In this document: one piece after another, positions 39,920 through 48,794 of the stretch
Layout: each line of letters starts with the position of its first letter
Position numbering within the stretch: position 1 is the first letter of the stretch
Source of the DNA: Pedobacter steynii
GTDB lineage: Bacteria; Bacteroidota; Bacteroidia; Sphingobacteriales; Sphingobacteriaceae
Direction of reading: 5' to 3'
Assembly (NCBI RefSeq): GCF_900103665.1
Contig: NZ_FNGY01000007.1
Location: 248,001 to 312,000 of the forward strand
Length of the DNA stretch: 64,000 bases
Notes under the pieces: model-generated
What the model saw: the letters and a program-made list of their open reading frames with translations, nothing else
Databases searched by the model: none
What the model was told of the DNA's origin: nothing
Translations under genes and position numbers: made by a program

Positions 39920-40774
39920 TTAAGGGTTCAGCGTGGCGCATCTATTTTTGAAAACAGACTATGATTTTAGCACATAGGAATAGCTTTGTTTAACTTTTTT
40001 CGGGTTAAACAGCTTTCCATTCTAAAGAAATAGAATGCCTTCAGATGATATGGTTGACTTAAATTTTCCTTATGCGCTAAGGTCAGCTGTGGAGCTGGAT
40101 TTAAGTCCCAATATTCTACAAATAAGATGCTGAGGTAGAGGAATACAACAGGAAGAAAGGATCAACAGCGGATGATTATTTCCATTTGTTGAATTGGTAT
40201 AGCATTTATACTTTCCAATCAGGGGTTCAGTGGGTAGCTTGCCGCCAGTCTGCGGGGCTAATCTTCGATTTTTTAACATGGGATGAATGTTAGTTTGAGA
40301 GTTAGGGAGATTTCAGATTTCCGGATTAAGGACTATTATGTGATGATTTTATATATTTTTTATTAAACAATTGATTAACTAAAACGTAAAAACGGCATTC
40401 TATTCAATGAAACACAGGGTGATAACCTGTCCACATTTACAGCATAAAATTATCCAGCACAAGTAAACTATTCGTTATGACAAGATTACCATTGACTACA
40501 CTTCAGCTTATGCTACTATGAACAAAGATAATAATTATCCTAAAAGAAGCAACAAAAATATTACATTACTTACAATTAATTAAAAATACGCTCAAATAAC
40601 TGAAAAAAGGCACAAACAAGAACCTAATTTAATCTGTTATTAAATAAATACGCTAAAATGACTTAGCTAATCCAACATTAAGCTTTTAAACGAAATCATT
40701 TCCTCCCTTAGCCGGTTAATGATTTTCTGGTTCGTTTCAATCTGGCCCATTCCGGTATATTTTATTTTTCTTCG

Positions 40775-40802
40775 GTTCTTGTTTCAGAAACAAACTAAGA
40801 AC
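40775..40802. repeat. Nested inverted repeat
   Basis: TTGTTTC-A-GAAACAA (40779-40793) is a perfect 7-bp-arm palindrome, framed by GTTCTT (40775-40780) and AAGAAC (40797-40802). It has no adjoining T-tract, so it is more operator-like than terminator-like. Confidence 0.4.
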
Positions 40803-40839
40803 TGTTATTTAGCGTGTTAGCCCTATACAACATATTCAG

Positions 40840-40927
40840 GATGTTGACAGGACACCTCTTCCTGTCGCCAGCATCACACAAGCTTCAACCACGGTGCTCG
40901 TTCGGTGCCGACCCGGTCAAAACCGTT
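40840..40927. other. GC-richer patch with hairpin potential
   Basis: Inside otherwise AT-rich DNA. The stem GATG..ACAGGA / TCCTGT..CATC spans 40840-40875. It is followed by the direct repeat CGGTGC (twice, 5 nt apart, near 40893-40909) and a small hairpin CGGT-CAAA-ACCG near 40914-40925. It could be a small structured RNA or a remnant of something older; no family recognised. Confidence 0.3.
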
Positions 40928-41100
40928 TAAACAGCTGATAAGCCTCGCGTATAATTCTCCTAAAAAGCAACTATCACTTAAATAACACTAAAATACACTC
41001 CTACATTGCCATCTAATTAAATAGAAATAAAATATCATAGCTACCATAAAAAATGGAATACTGGGTGGTTTTACTGGAAATAGAAAACAGTTTAAACGGC

Positions 41101-42063
41101 TCATTGTTCACCTAACTTCTCTTTATCATTTTCCTGAACCGAGGCTTTACCCGTTTCGATTTCCACTTCTTTTGTGGTTACGGCGTACCTGGAAGGGTAA
41201 ATTTCAGCGCCATAAACAACCGCATAAGCTTTGGTAAATTCAGCACCGAAATACAGGATAATGGAAGAATAATAAGTCCATAACAGCAAGACCACCAATG
41301 ATCCAGCAGCACCATAAGTACTGCCGATATTGCTCTGTCCGATGTAAAAGGAAATCGCAAATTTCCCCAGCATAAAAAGCAAAGCAGTAACCATTGATCC
41401 CAGAATCACGTCTTTCCATTTTATGATGGCATCGGGAAGGACTTTAAAGATCACGGCAAAGATCAGCGACACGACTATCAAGGTCAGTATCTGGTTTAAG
41501 ATATAAAAAATAATCACGGAAACTTCTGCAAAGCTGGCCTGAAGACGGGCATTGAATGCATCCAATACGGCCGTTACCGCTAATGACACTAAAAGCAGAA
41601 AGCCCAGGCTGATGATTACAGAAAAAGAAAGCACGCGGTTTTGAAGGATTTTCAGCCAGTCGTTCTTAGGCTTCGGCTTCAGCCCCCAGATCATATTTAT
41701 GGAATCCTGAATGTCGCCGAAAACGGTAGTCGCGCCGATAAGCAAAGCGACAATCCCAATGATGAAAGCTACATTTCCCTTATCACCGATAGCGGCCTTT
41801 TTTACCAGGTCCTGTAATTGTAATGCTGTATCCTTGCCCAGGAATTCATTCAACTGGGCGTAAACCTCACCCTGTGCAGCTTCCTGTCCTAAAAAGATCC
41901 CGCAAAGCGAGATGATCACCACCAGCAAAGGCGCCATAGAAAAAACAGTATAGTAAGCCAATGAACCGCTTAGCTTAAGGACCTTATGATCTATAAAGCC
42001 ATGAAAACATCGCTTTAAAATGTCCCAGATCCCTTTTCCTGTTATTTTCTTAGCAGTCTTCAT
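41101..42063 (-). CDS. YihY/BrkB-family inner membrane protein
   Basis: About 320 residues with six or so hydrophobic segments and the family hallmarks: an early LSGSLAYYTVFSMAPLLVVI segment, FGDIQDSINMIWGLKPKPK, and a late GAAGSLVVLLLWTYYSSIILYFGAEFTK. YihY/BrkB proteins (once called RNase BN) are polytopic membrane proteins of unclear role. The ATG at 42063 is chosen: it sits 9 nt after GAGGAGG and overlaps the upstream holin-like gene by 14 bp. A longer frame would start at a TTG (42093). The C-terminus is a charged cytosolic tail (EVEIETGKASVQEND). The overlap points to translational coupling with the preceding gene. Confidence 0.88.
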   Translation of the reverse strand: MKTAKKITGKGIWDILKRCFHGFIDHKVLKLSGSLAYYTVFSMAPLLVVIISLCGIFLGQEAAQGEVYAQLNEFLGKDTALQLQDLVKKAAIGDKGNVAFIIGIVALLIGATTVFGDIQDSINMIWGLKPKPKNDWLKILQNRVLSFSVIISLGFLLLVSLAVTAVLDAFNARLQASFAEVSVIIFYILNQILTLIVVSLIFAVIFKVLPDAIIKWKDVILGSMVTALLFMLGKFAISFYIGQSNIGSTYGAAGSLVVLLLWTYYSSIILYFGAEFTKAYAVVYGAEIYPSRYAVTTKEVEIETGKASVQENDKEKLGEQ

Positions 42064-42427
42064 CCGGATCTTCCTCCTCACAATGTTTGTCAAAAAATCT
42101 CTTAATGAAAAGATTTACCATCCGGTTTTCTAATCTATCTTTTGTCCATAAGATCAGGAGCGCGATCAGAGTCAGCAGTAAGGCCACAAAACCAAAACCT
42201 TTAGTAAAGCTTTGCAAAAGTTCAGAAAGATAGAATGCCAGGGTAAAACAAACGCCCAAAAATGCCATTAATATAAAAATGATCAGACTAAGGCTGCTGA
42301 TCACATCGGCCATAAGTTTCGATACTTTTTCTACCGCCATTAACCGGAGAGATTGCAGCCGGATATAGGCGTAATCCTTGACAAGATTCCATAAGGTATT
42401 TAAATCTGTAGGTTCTTCCGGCTGCAT
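42050..42427 (-). CDS. Phage-holin-family / Holin_X-like membrane protein
   Basis: 125 residues: an N-terminal amphipathic part (DLNTLWNLVKDYAYIRLQSLRLMAVEKVSKL), two adjacent transmembrane segments (about residues 45-70 and 80-95), and an acidic tail (EEEDPDED). This layout is typical of the small Bacteroidota proteins annotated as phage holin family (Holin_X/YqjE-like). Nothing phage-related surrounds it, so a lysis role is unlikely. It overlaps the YihY-like gene by 14 bp, so the two probably form a membrane-protein pair. Function unknown. Confidence 0.75.
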   Translation of the reverse strand: MQPEEPTDLNTLWNLVKDYAYIRLQSLRLMAVEKVSKLMADVISSLSLIIFILMAFLGVCFTLAFYLSELLQSFTKGFGFVALLLTLIALLILWTKDRLENRMVNLFIKRFFDKHCEEEDPDEDC

Positions 42428-42525
42428 AAAAACAAGTATTTGTTCTTAAAAACCCAGTCGACAGAAAAATAGTTTTAATAAACTTTAAATACATGTTTTA
42501 CATGTCCATCCAAAGCAAGGGCAAA

Positions 42526-43716
42526 TTAGTTGGGGGAAACCTCCTCTTTTCCAGCTTTTTTCTTCATCTGGTAGATCTTGATGCGGACTGTAATTAAAGC
42601 CAGGATACCATACACCAGGATCAGGATACATAAATGCTGGATAGAAGGCATTACATCCGCCAGTGATCCCTGTTGAAAGAGCATCACTTTGTGGGCATTC
42701 AGGAATGGCGTAAGTGGCAAAATTGACGACAACCATTGTACACCGATTGGCATGGCCTCCAGTGGCCAGGAATACCCTCCGATAATAAATGCAGGGGTAG
42801 CCAGCAACATCAATACTTGTGTAGCCTTTAGCGCACTCGGTAGCAACGCGCTGATAAACACACCCAGAAAAGTAGTTGCCGCAATGAAGAGTCCAGTTGT
42901 AACCGCGTAATTCATTAAAGGGCTTGGGATTGGCGCTCTGAAGATATGATGAAACATATAGTAGATACCCAGTATAAAGACACTCATGATCCAAAAAGGA
43001 ATCACCTTGATCAAAATCGCAGAAAAGGCATTTCCTGCACGCCCTAAAAACTCTTTTTCGAGGGTTTTATTTTCATACTCCCTGGCAAAACTTACTGCAA
43101 GGCCCAACAGCAAGACCTGTTGCAAAACCACAGCCAGCACGCCCGGCCACATGTAAGTAAAGTAGTTACCCGTTTCATTGTACAAACGGATATAGTTTAC
43201 TTTAAAAGGCTCGTATTGCGTTGCGGCCTGCCCGGCGTTCATTCCCTTTTTCTTTAATCCCTGCATGTTAATTCCGGCACTGAATGTCCCAAGGGTAGTT
43301 TGCACCCCTTGCGAAGCCATATTTGCCGTCAGCAGGTTGGTTGTATTGATATAGGTATTGATTTCCGGATAGCGTTTTTGCAGGACTGATGCCTCAAATC
43401 TTTCCGGGATGACAACGGTAACTACCGCATTCATCTGACGCATCGTTTCCGTGGTCCCATTATTGGTATTTTTAACGCGGACTACCTGCAGCTTTTCATT
43501 TTCGCCAAGCATGTCAATCAGCTGGTTGCTTAGCGGCGTATTGTCCAGATCGACTACGATGATCGGCAGGTGTTCTACTTTTCCTTTTTGATAGACAAAG
43601 CCGAAAAGCAAGGCATAGATGATCGGTGCCAGCAGAAATACAGACCGTAATGTACTATCGGCAAAGAACAACCCAAATTCCCTTTTTATCAATGCAAAGA
43701 AGTTTTTCATAATCAT
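42526..43716 (-). CDS. ABC-2 type transporter permease
   Basis: 396 residues with a YhhJ/YbhR-like layout: one N-terminal transmembrane segment (SVFLLAPIIYALLFGFVY, about residues 25-42), a large extracytoplasmic domain (about 45-190; VVDLDNTPLSNQLID), then five hydrophobic segments with the ABC-2 feature TPAFIIGGYSWPLEAMP near 300. Such permeases work with a HlyD-type adaptor and a TolC channel to export drugs or other small molecules. The ATG shares its first base with the TAA of the hlyD-like gene (TAATG), so the two are translationally coupled. No ATP-binding gene is adjacent, although the family needs one; it may be encoded elsewhere. Confidence 0.9.
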   Translation of the reverse strand: MIMKNFFALIKREFGLFFADSTLRSVFLLAPIIYALLFGFVYQKGKVEHLPIIVVDLDNTPLSNQLIDMLGENEKLQVVRVKNTNNGTTETMRQMNAVVTVVIPERFEASVLQKRYPEINTYINTTNLLTANMASQGVQTTLGTFSAGINMQGLKKKGMNAGQAATQYEPFKVNYIRLYNETGNYFTYMWPGVLAVVLQQVLLLGLAVSFAREYENKTLEKEFLGRAGNAFSAILIKVIPFWIMSVFILGIYYMFHHIFRAPIPSPLMNYAVTTGLFIAATTFLGVFISALLPSALKATQVLMLLATPAFIIGGYSWPLEAMPIGVQWLSSILPLTPFLNAHKVMLFQQGSLADVMPSIQHLCILILVYGILALITVRIKIYQMKKKAGKEEVSPN

Positions 43717-44675
43717 TACAGAATAATGGTCGCGTTGACTAGTAATTTCTCCGCAGCCTGCTGATCATCCGGGATGATTTTCACCTCGTACACCCCTTCC
43801 TCCACATCATAGTTCGGATAAGCAGCGGTAATGTCTGCATAACGGGTCAGCTGTTTAACCGTCTGTATTTTTCCTTTTAACTTTTCCTTATTGTAAAGCA
43901 CCGTGACTTCGATCGCTTCCCCTTTTTTGTAGGCGGCGATTTTACTTTCCGGAATGGTAAACCTGAAATAGGTGGTTGCCGGCAGATAGCCATTAAACAA
44001 GGGATAGCCTGCAGTAGCCAGTTCCCCCACCCTGAGACTGATCGTTTCTACCTGCATATCGTTGGTTGCAATGATGTACCTTTCAGACAAAGCAACCTCG
44101 ACCTCCTGTAATACGCCCAATGCTTGTTCCGCCTGGCCCTGGGTAGCGGTTTGCGTTTCAGGACGCACTCCTTTTTCGGCTTCATTATACTCTGCATTTA
44201 CTGCAGTCAGTTGTGCTTTGGCACCATTATATTTAGCCGTAGCTTCATCAAATGCCTGTGGGGTCATCATGCTATCGGCAAACATTGCTTTCGCCCTGCT
44301 GAAAGATTTCTCTGCAAATCTGAACTGCTCGGTGATGCCGGATTTCTTGGCCCGGAGTTGTTTCAGCTGATTGGCTGTCGCCCCGTTCTTTGCCATATCG
44401 CGTTGCGCTCCGGCAGCCTTTACCGCTCCTTTTGCCTGGGATAATTTTGCATTGACTTCAGGTACATCCAGCATCGCCAGAGTATCCCCTTCCTTTACAA
44501 AATCACCTTCTTTCACATAAATTTTCAACACACGCCCGGTTACTTTTGGCGCAAAGGCCAGCGTTTCGCGTTTAATCTTACCTTCTGTACTTTTTTCGGG
44601 CTTCGAGCAGGCAGATGCTGCCAGGATGAGTACAAATAATACGCTTTTGAATGAAGTGTTCATCATATGTTTCAT
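43716..44675 (-). CDS. HlyD-family periplasmic adaptor, probable lipoprotein
   Basis: 319 residues. The N-terminal signal ends in LAASAC, so Cys23 is a likely lipidation site. It is followed by a biotinyl-lipoyl-like half (APKVTGRVLKIYVKEGDFVKEGD), an alpha-helical hairpin rich in Ala, Lys and Gln (about residues 75-180) and a beta-barrel-like C-terminal part (AAYKKGEAIEVTVLY). As a membrane-fusion protein it should bridge the inner-membrane permease to the TolC-like channel. The start ATG immediately follows the TAA of the tolC-like gene with no spacing, and the stop overlaps the permease start. This is a tight operon. Confidence 0.9.
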   Translation of the reverse strand: MKHMMNTSFKSVLFVLILAASACSKPEKSTEGKIKRETLAFAPKVTGRVLKIYVKEGDFVKEGDTLAMLDVPEVNAKLSQAKGAVKAAGAQRDMAKNGATANQLKQLRAKKSGITEQFRFAEKSFSRAKAMFADSMMTPQAFDEATAKYNGAKAQLTAVNAEYNEAEKGVRPETQTATQGQAEQALGVLQEVEVALSERYIIATNDMQVETISLRVGELATAGYPLFNGYLPATTYFRFTIPESKIAAYKKGEAIEVTVLYNKEKLKGKIQTVKQLTRYADITAAYPNYDVEEGVYEVKIIPDDQQAAEKLLVNATIIL

Positions 44676-46064
44676 TTATTGAATGGTAGAACGGTTGAGG
44701 TTACCGGTAGCTTTTAATAATTCGATGGCATTGCGGCGCTGGTTAAAAACCGCCTTAAGATAATCAAGCGCAGCGCCCTGGTAATCGCTTTCTGCACCGA
44801 TCAAATCCGCTGCTTTGATCAATCCGGTTTTGAATTCCTTGCCGGCTTGCGTCAGGGCATTTTCTGCCATCTTCCTTTGTTTTTGTTTGAGCACTAGCTC
44901 TGAATTGGAATTGTTGTAATCCGTTTGTGTCTTGATCAGGTTCAGTTTCAGCTGTTCTTCCGCTTCGGCTTTTTCATTTTCCGCCTTTTTCACTTCTATC
45001 CTCGCCTGCTGAACTTCTCTTTTTCCCTTATTTCCATCGAAAATATCCCACTTAAAACCTATGCCAACAGTGAAATTTGGGGCCACCTCGATCTTGTTCG
45101 TATGACTGCTAAACCTTCCGATCACAGGCAGGTCGTGCTTTCCTTTCATGTCTACATCGAACAGGTTCAGATAACCCAGTGATGCCGCGGCCTGCACTTT
45201 CGGTTTCCACCAGGTTTGTGCTGCTTTCAATTTAAAACCCTGCGCTTCTATGGCGGCTGAAAGGGCCGTAAATTCCGGTCTGTTTGCTATGGTATTTTGA
45301 GAACTTACGGTGTTAATGGGAGAAAGGTCGTTTTCTATCAATCCTAACCGCTCCAGGCTAATTCCGGTAAACATTTCCAGCTGGTGTAATAGAAGATTTC
45401 TTTTTCCTTCGTATTCCTGTATTTTAGAAGCAAGGGTCGCTTGTGCCACCTCCACTTTCTGATGTTCGTATTTGGTGATCAATCCATAATTCAAGGCCTT
45501 ATCCGCTGTTTTCTTATTGATTTCATATCGGTCCCGGCTTTTATCCAGCAAGAGTTTCACTTGTCTGAGCAAGGCGAGCTGATCGTAGGCTTTGGAGATC
45601 TCGGTAATGATCTGCTGACGGTCCTTTTCCAGTAAAGCAGTCTGTGCTTTCGTTTTCGCATCTACCGCACTTTTAAGGGCGGATACTTTTCCACCGGCAT
45701 ACAAGACACTGCTCAGGCTGAGGTCTGCTTTAAAAAGATTTGCACTGGAGGTAAACCCTGAATTGATTTCCGGGATACTGATCAGGTCGAATAAAGAGGT
45801 TCCTGGTAATCCCAAATTAACGCCATTGGCGAGAAATGCATATTTACCGGATACTTCTGCATTAGGGAGGTATACTTCTGATAATTTCTTACGGTCGATT
45901 TTAGAGAACTCAATATCCAACCGCTTATTGGCAAGCATATGGTCCTTATTCAGGGCACTGTCAATCAGCTCAGTTAATCCCGGAGGACCAGATTGCTGTG
46001 CGTGCAGCATTAAAGGAGAAGATCCGATAAAGAGTACAAAAATGTGTTTTAAAAAAGCTTTCAT
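44676..46064 (-). CDS. TolC-family outer membrane efflux protein
   Basis: 462 residues. A cleavable signal peptide (FVLFIGSSPLMLHAQ) is followed by two OEP-type repeats with long heptad-like helices (AKTKAQTALLEKDRQQIITEI; QQARIEVKKAENEKAEAEE). The length is normal for the family. It should form the outer membrane and periplasmic tunnel of the exporter completed by the adaptor and permease encoded directly downstream. The gene follows the Crp/Fnr regulator by 38 bp on the same strand, so the regulator may lead the transcript. Confidence 0.92.
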   Translation of the reverse strand: MKAFLKHIFVLFIGSSPLMLHAQQSGPPGLTELIDSALNKDHMLANKRLDIEFSKIDRKKLSEVYLPNAEVSGKYAFLANGVNLGLPGTSLFDLISIPEINSGFTSSANLFKADLSLSSVLYAGGKVSALKSAVDAKTKAQTALLEKDRQQIITEISKAYDQLALLRQVKLLLDKSRDRYEINKKTADKALNYGLITKYEHQKVEVAQATLASKIQEYEGKRNLLLHQLEMFTGISLERLGLIENDLSPINTVSSQNTIANRPEFTALSAAIEAQGFKLKAAQTWWKPKVQAAASLGYLNLFDVDMKGKHDLPVIGRFSSHTNKIEVAPNFTVGIGFKWDIFDGNKGKREVQQARIEVKKAENEKAEAEEQLKLNLIKTQTDYNNSNSELVLKQKQRKMAENALTQAGKEFKTGLIKAADLIGAESDYQGAALDYLKAVFNQRRNAIELLKATGNLNRSTIQ

Positions 46065-46102
46065 TACACAAGGATTTTATGAAGGGGCAAAGGTCTGGTT
46101 AA

Positions 46103-46702
46103 TTATGCAATTCTCTTTTGATCCAGATCAAAAGCAAGCTTTTTTCTGTTTCTGATTCTACTCAGCGTTTCCTGGGTGATGCCAAGGTAAGACGCAACGG
46201 TTCCCAGAGGAGCTCTTCCGATGATGCTTGGCTGCGTGTCCATCAGGGTATCATACCTTTCCTCGGCGCTGAGAAACTGAAGCGCAACGATCCGTTCACC
46301 CGCCTTTAACAGGAAGCTTTGCAGGGTTTTATTTTCCAACCGCTGCATCTCCGGAAAATCGACGAGCAACACGTTTAAATCTGTATAAGATATGGAATTA
46401 AGCAGTCCGTCTTCCAGCATTTCCATGTTGTATTTGGAAGCAGATTGGGTAAAAAAACTCTCGGGGATGGTTACAAAATCACCTTCGGTATAATACCCGT
46501 AGGTGATGTCTTTACCCGATTGGTTGTGGTAAAAGATTCTGATCAGACCCTTCTCTATGAAGAACAATTCTCTGGCGATCTTTCCGGTTTGATGCAGACT
46601 TTCTGTTCTGAAAACCTTTCGTTCTACAAACTTCTCCCGGATCGCCGCTTCCATTTCTTTGGAGACAGGGATCACTTTTTCGATTTCTGTTAGTAAGAGC
46701 AT
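46103..46702 (-). CDS. Crp/Fnr-family transcriptional regulator
   Basis: 199 residues. An N-terminal cyclic-nucleotide-binding-like beta barrel (LFFIEKGLIRIFYHNQSGKD, GYYTEGDFVTIPESFF) is followed by a C-terminal winged helix with the recognition region LGTVASYLGITQETLSRIR. No Fnr-type iron-sulfur cysteine cluster is seen. ATG 46702 is preferred; the longer frame begins at a TTG (46738). It lies just upstream of, and on the same strand as, tolC-hlyD-permease, so it probably controls that exporter. In Bacteroidota such small Crp-like proteins often sit next to efflux genes. The ligand is unknown. Confidence 0.88.
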   Translation of the reverse strand: MLLLTEIEKVIPVSKEMEAAIREKFVERKVFRTESLHQTGKIARELFFIEKGLIRIFYHNQSGKDITYGYYTEGDFVTIPESFFTQSASKYNMEMLEDGLLNSISYTDLNVLLVDFPEMQRLENKTLQSFLLKAGERIVALQFLSAEERYDTLMDTQPSIIGRAPLGTVASYLGITQETLSRIRNRKKLAFDLDQKRIA

Positions 46703-46881
46703 GCTTAAACAAGTAGGTGAATACTGCAAAATAATCAATTTTATGCGCTAAAAGGAGAGAAATAAGAGATAATTAATAAGTCACTCAATTCCAGTCAAAA
46801 AGGCAACGGACCGATTATTGGGGTATTCCTCTGCTTTCTTTCCATAAAAAATCTACCTTTAATGGCTACACGAATACCATA

Positions 46882-47628
46882 ATGAAGATACAGATCATAA
46901 GTGACCTACATCAGGAGTTTGGCGTTTCAGCGCTCAACTTTGAAAATGCTGATCTGGTCATTTTAGCAGGAGATACCAACCTTGGAACAAAGGGAATTGA
47001 ATGGGTTAAGAAATTCATTCCGGATAAACCTGTAATCTATATCCTTGGAAATCACGAATACTACAAGGGCAGCTACCCGAAGACACTTCACAAGATTATC
47101 GAGGAATCAAGGGATTCAAATGTAACTGTTCTTGAAAACGACAGGATTGAATTCAATGGAATACGGTTTCATGGTGCAACCTTATGGACAGACTTTTCTT
47201 TATTCGGAAGTCCGGTTGAATATGGAATTATCTGTCAGACTCAAATGAACGATTATAAACTCATCCGCCGGGATCCTTCCTACTCCAAACTGAGAAGCAT
47301 AGATACTTTTAAAATCCATCAGGCTTCCAAGGCATGGCTGGAGCAAAGTCTGGAAGAATCAAAGGGATATAAAAACGTGGTTGTTACTCATCATGCGCCA
47401 AGTCTAAGATCCGCACCTGAATTATATAAGAATGATCCGGTAACTGCAGCATATGCTTCTGATCTGGAAGGGATGATTAAGAAATATAATCCTTTGTATT
47501 GGATTCATGGACATATCCATACGCCAGTAAGGTATAAAATCGATCAGACAGAAGTGATCTGCAATCCGCACGGGTATATTAATGAAAAATATAACGGCTA
47601 CAATAGCGAACTAATTATTGAGATATAA
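46882..47628 (+). CDS. Calcineurin-like metallophosphoesterase
   Basis: 248 residues carrying the full metallophosphoesterase motif series in order: SDLHQEFG (Asp-x-His) near residue 7, LAGDTNLG near 29, LGNHEYY near 54, VVTHHAPS near 173 and WIHGHIHTP near 213. The metal ligands are therefore intact. The substrate cannot be told; family members hydrolyse phosphodiesters, phosphoproteins or nucleotides. There is no signal peptide, so it is cytosolic. It is transcribed divergently from the Crp-like gene and convergently with the Nudix gene, 21 bp away. Confidence 0.9.
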   Translation: MKIQIISDLHQEFGVSALNFENADLVILAGDTNLGTKGIEWVKKFIPDKPVIYILGNHEYYKGSYPKTLHKIIEESRDSNVTVLENDRIEFNGIRFHGATLWTDFSLFGSPVEYGIICQTQMNDYKLIRRDPSYSKLRSIDTFKIHQASKAWLEQSLEESKGYKNVVVTHHAPSLRSAPELYKNDPVTAAYASDLEGMIKKYNPLYWIHGHIHTPVRYKIDQTEVICNPHGYINEKYNGYNSELIIEI

Positions 47629-47649
47629 GTTCAGCGACCTTAAGTCCGC

Positions 47650-48108
47650 CTATGTTAACAAGGCATTCAATTCTACTAACAAAGCGAATTGCTGCCCGTT
47701 AATATACTGCTTTGCCTCCTCCAGACAAAACCAGCCTGCTTTATCGACTTCATCAAAAGCAACCATTTTGCCAGATTTTGGCGGCCATTCCAGATCAAAG
47801 GTATTGCAGCGGATCCGCTTATGATCCAAATCACCGGCAACAGCCCAACACCAGACTTGCTTCCCTCCCTTTTGTACAATTGGCTGAAGTGCGATAAACT
47901 TACCTTCCGGCCGATATCCGGTTTCTTCCTCAAACTCTCTGATGGCCGCTTCTAATGGCAACTCATCCGGTAAGAGCTCTCCTTTTGGCACTGTCCACCA
48001 ACCCAGGTCTTTATTGCGGAAGAATGGCCCGCCAGGATGAACAAGAAAGAATTCCAACCCTTTCACCGTCTTTCTATACAACAAAATACCTGCACTTTGC
48101 TTTGCCAT
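47650..48108 (-). CDS. Nudix hydrolase
   Basis: 152 residues with a complete Nudix box, G-x5-E-x7-REFEEETG, starting at about residue 45 (GELLPDELPLEAAIREFEE). The substrate is probably a nucleoside diphosphate derivative. The N-terminus (SAGILLYRKTVKGLEFFLVH) and GWWTVPKGE resemble the diadenosine-polyphosphate/DR1025-like group. ATG 48108 is preferred over an upstream GTG at 48126. Its 3' end converges with the metallophosphoesterase gene. Confidence 0.9.
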   Translation of the reverse strand: MAKQSAGILLYRKTVKGLEFFLVHPGGPFFRNKDLGWWTVPKGELLPDELPLEAAIREFEEETGYRPEGKFIALQPIVQKGGKQVWCWAVAGDLDHKRIRCNTFDLEWPPKSGKMVAFDEVDKAGWFCLEEAKQYINGQQFALLVELNALLT

Positions 48109-48164
48109 TGTTTTATCGTTAACCACAAGTTCAACAAGGAAGCGGAGAAAAAGTTTTTACTTCA

Positions 48165-48193
48165 AACCACCAGCTACGCTGCTGCTGGTGGTT
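48165..48193 (-). terminator. Hairpin, possible terminator
   Basis: AACCACCAGC (48165-48174) pairs perfectly with GCTGGTGGTT (48184-48193) across a 9-nt loop. It lies downstream of the response regulator gene. The T-tract on the minus side is weak, so its terminator role is uncertain. Confidence 0.45.
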
Positions 48194-48278
48194 GAAGGAT
48201 TAAACGACTTATAAGAATATAAAACACTCGCTTGATAACCGTTCAGCTCAATTGAAAGTTTACCGGAAATTACGTGTT

Positions 48279-48683
48279 TTAAAGGCGGAAAACACCTGTT
48301 TTATGACGTCTGTAGTGCAAAGCCAGCTTTTCAAGCTGATTTAGCAAAATATATAAGTCAAAAGGTTTTGCGATAAAAACATCACACATAAAATCTTCAA
48401 CGGGTAAAAGCGTCTCTGAAAACGCAGAATAAATGACTACCGGAATGTTGCAGGTGGATTCATTTTGTTTAACCCGTGCACAAAGCTCTTCGCCATTCAT
48501 TATGGGAAGCATGTAATCCAGCAAAATTACATCGGGCTGGAAATCCTGGGTAACCCTGAGGATTTCTTTAGTATAACGCAAAACCAGACAACGGTACTGA
48601 CGCGCTTCGAGAACTTCTTGCAGTAGTTCCGAAAGCGCCGCATCATCTTCAACAATAAGGATTTTCTTTAAACAATCTTTCAT
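48279..48683 (-). CDS. Single-domain response regulator (CheY-like receiver)
   Basis: 134 residues that are only a receiver domain: the acidic pair in ILIVEDDAAL (about residues 12-13), phospho-acceptor Asp in VILLDYMLP (about 56), a Ser in VIYSAFSE at the Thr/Ser switch position (about 85-90), and Lys in FIAKPFD (about 105). There is no output domain, so it must act by protein contact, for example in a phosphorelay. No histidine kinase gene is adjacent. It stands alone between intergenic gaps. Confidence 0.9.
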   Translation of the reverse strand: MKDCLKKILIVEDDAALSELLQEVLEARQYRCLVLRYTKEILRVTQDFQPDVILLDYMLPIMNGEELCARVKQNESTCNIPVVIYSAFSETLLPVEDFMCDVFIAKPFDLYILLNQLEKLALHYRRHKTGVFRL

Positions 48684-48794
48684 ACAAAGAGGGTCTGTAT
48701 AAAGTTAAGCATCTCATTTCCCTTCTGTTGACCGTCTTTATACGGTTATTTAAGAAAAAACTACTTGTTTATCCTGCAATCCCTCCTCCTGTTT

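Larger units (their letters stand above)
39920..41100. other. Long intergenic region, no convincing gene
   Basis: About 1.2 kb between the NRPS start and the stop of the YihY-like gene. Bases 40300-40720 are strongly AT-rich. I see no tRNA, CRISPR or transposase remnant. The only ORF of note is a 69-codon minus-strand frame at 40070-40279 with no recognisable motif. Inverted repeats at 40775-40802 and 40840-40875 are listed separately. Confidence 0.6.

Noticed and set aside
40070..40279. 69-codon minus-strand ORF in the long intergenic region, considered as a possible precursor peptide because of its Cys-rich C-terminal half
   Set aside because: No modification-enzyme genes nearby, no leader motif, no ribosome binding site; it cannot be told from chance.
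42050..42427. Prophage fragment, suggested by the holin-like protein
   Set aside because: No other phage genes nearby; this protein type is common outside phages in Bacteroidota.
42485..42994. 169-codon minus-strand ORF
   Set aside because: Overlaps the ABC-2 permease in another frame; the permease frame has transmembrane segments and family motifs.
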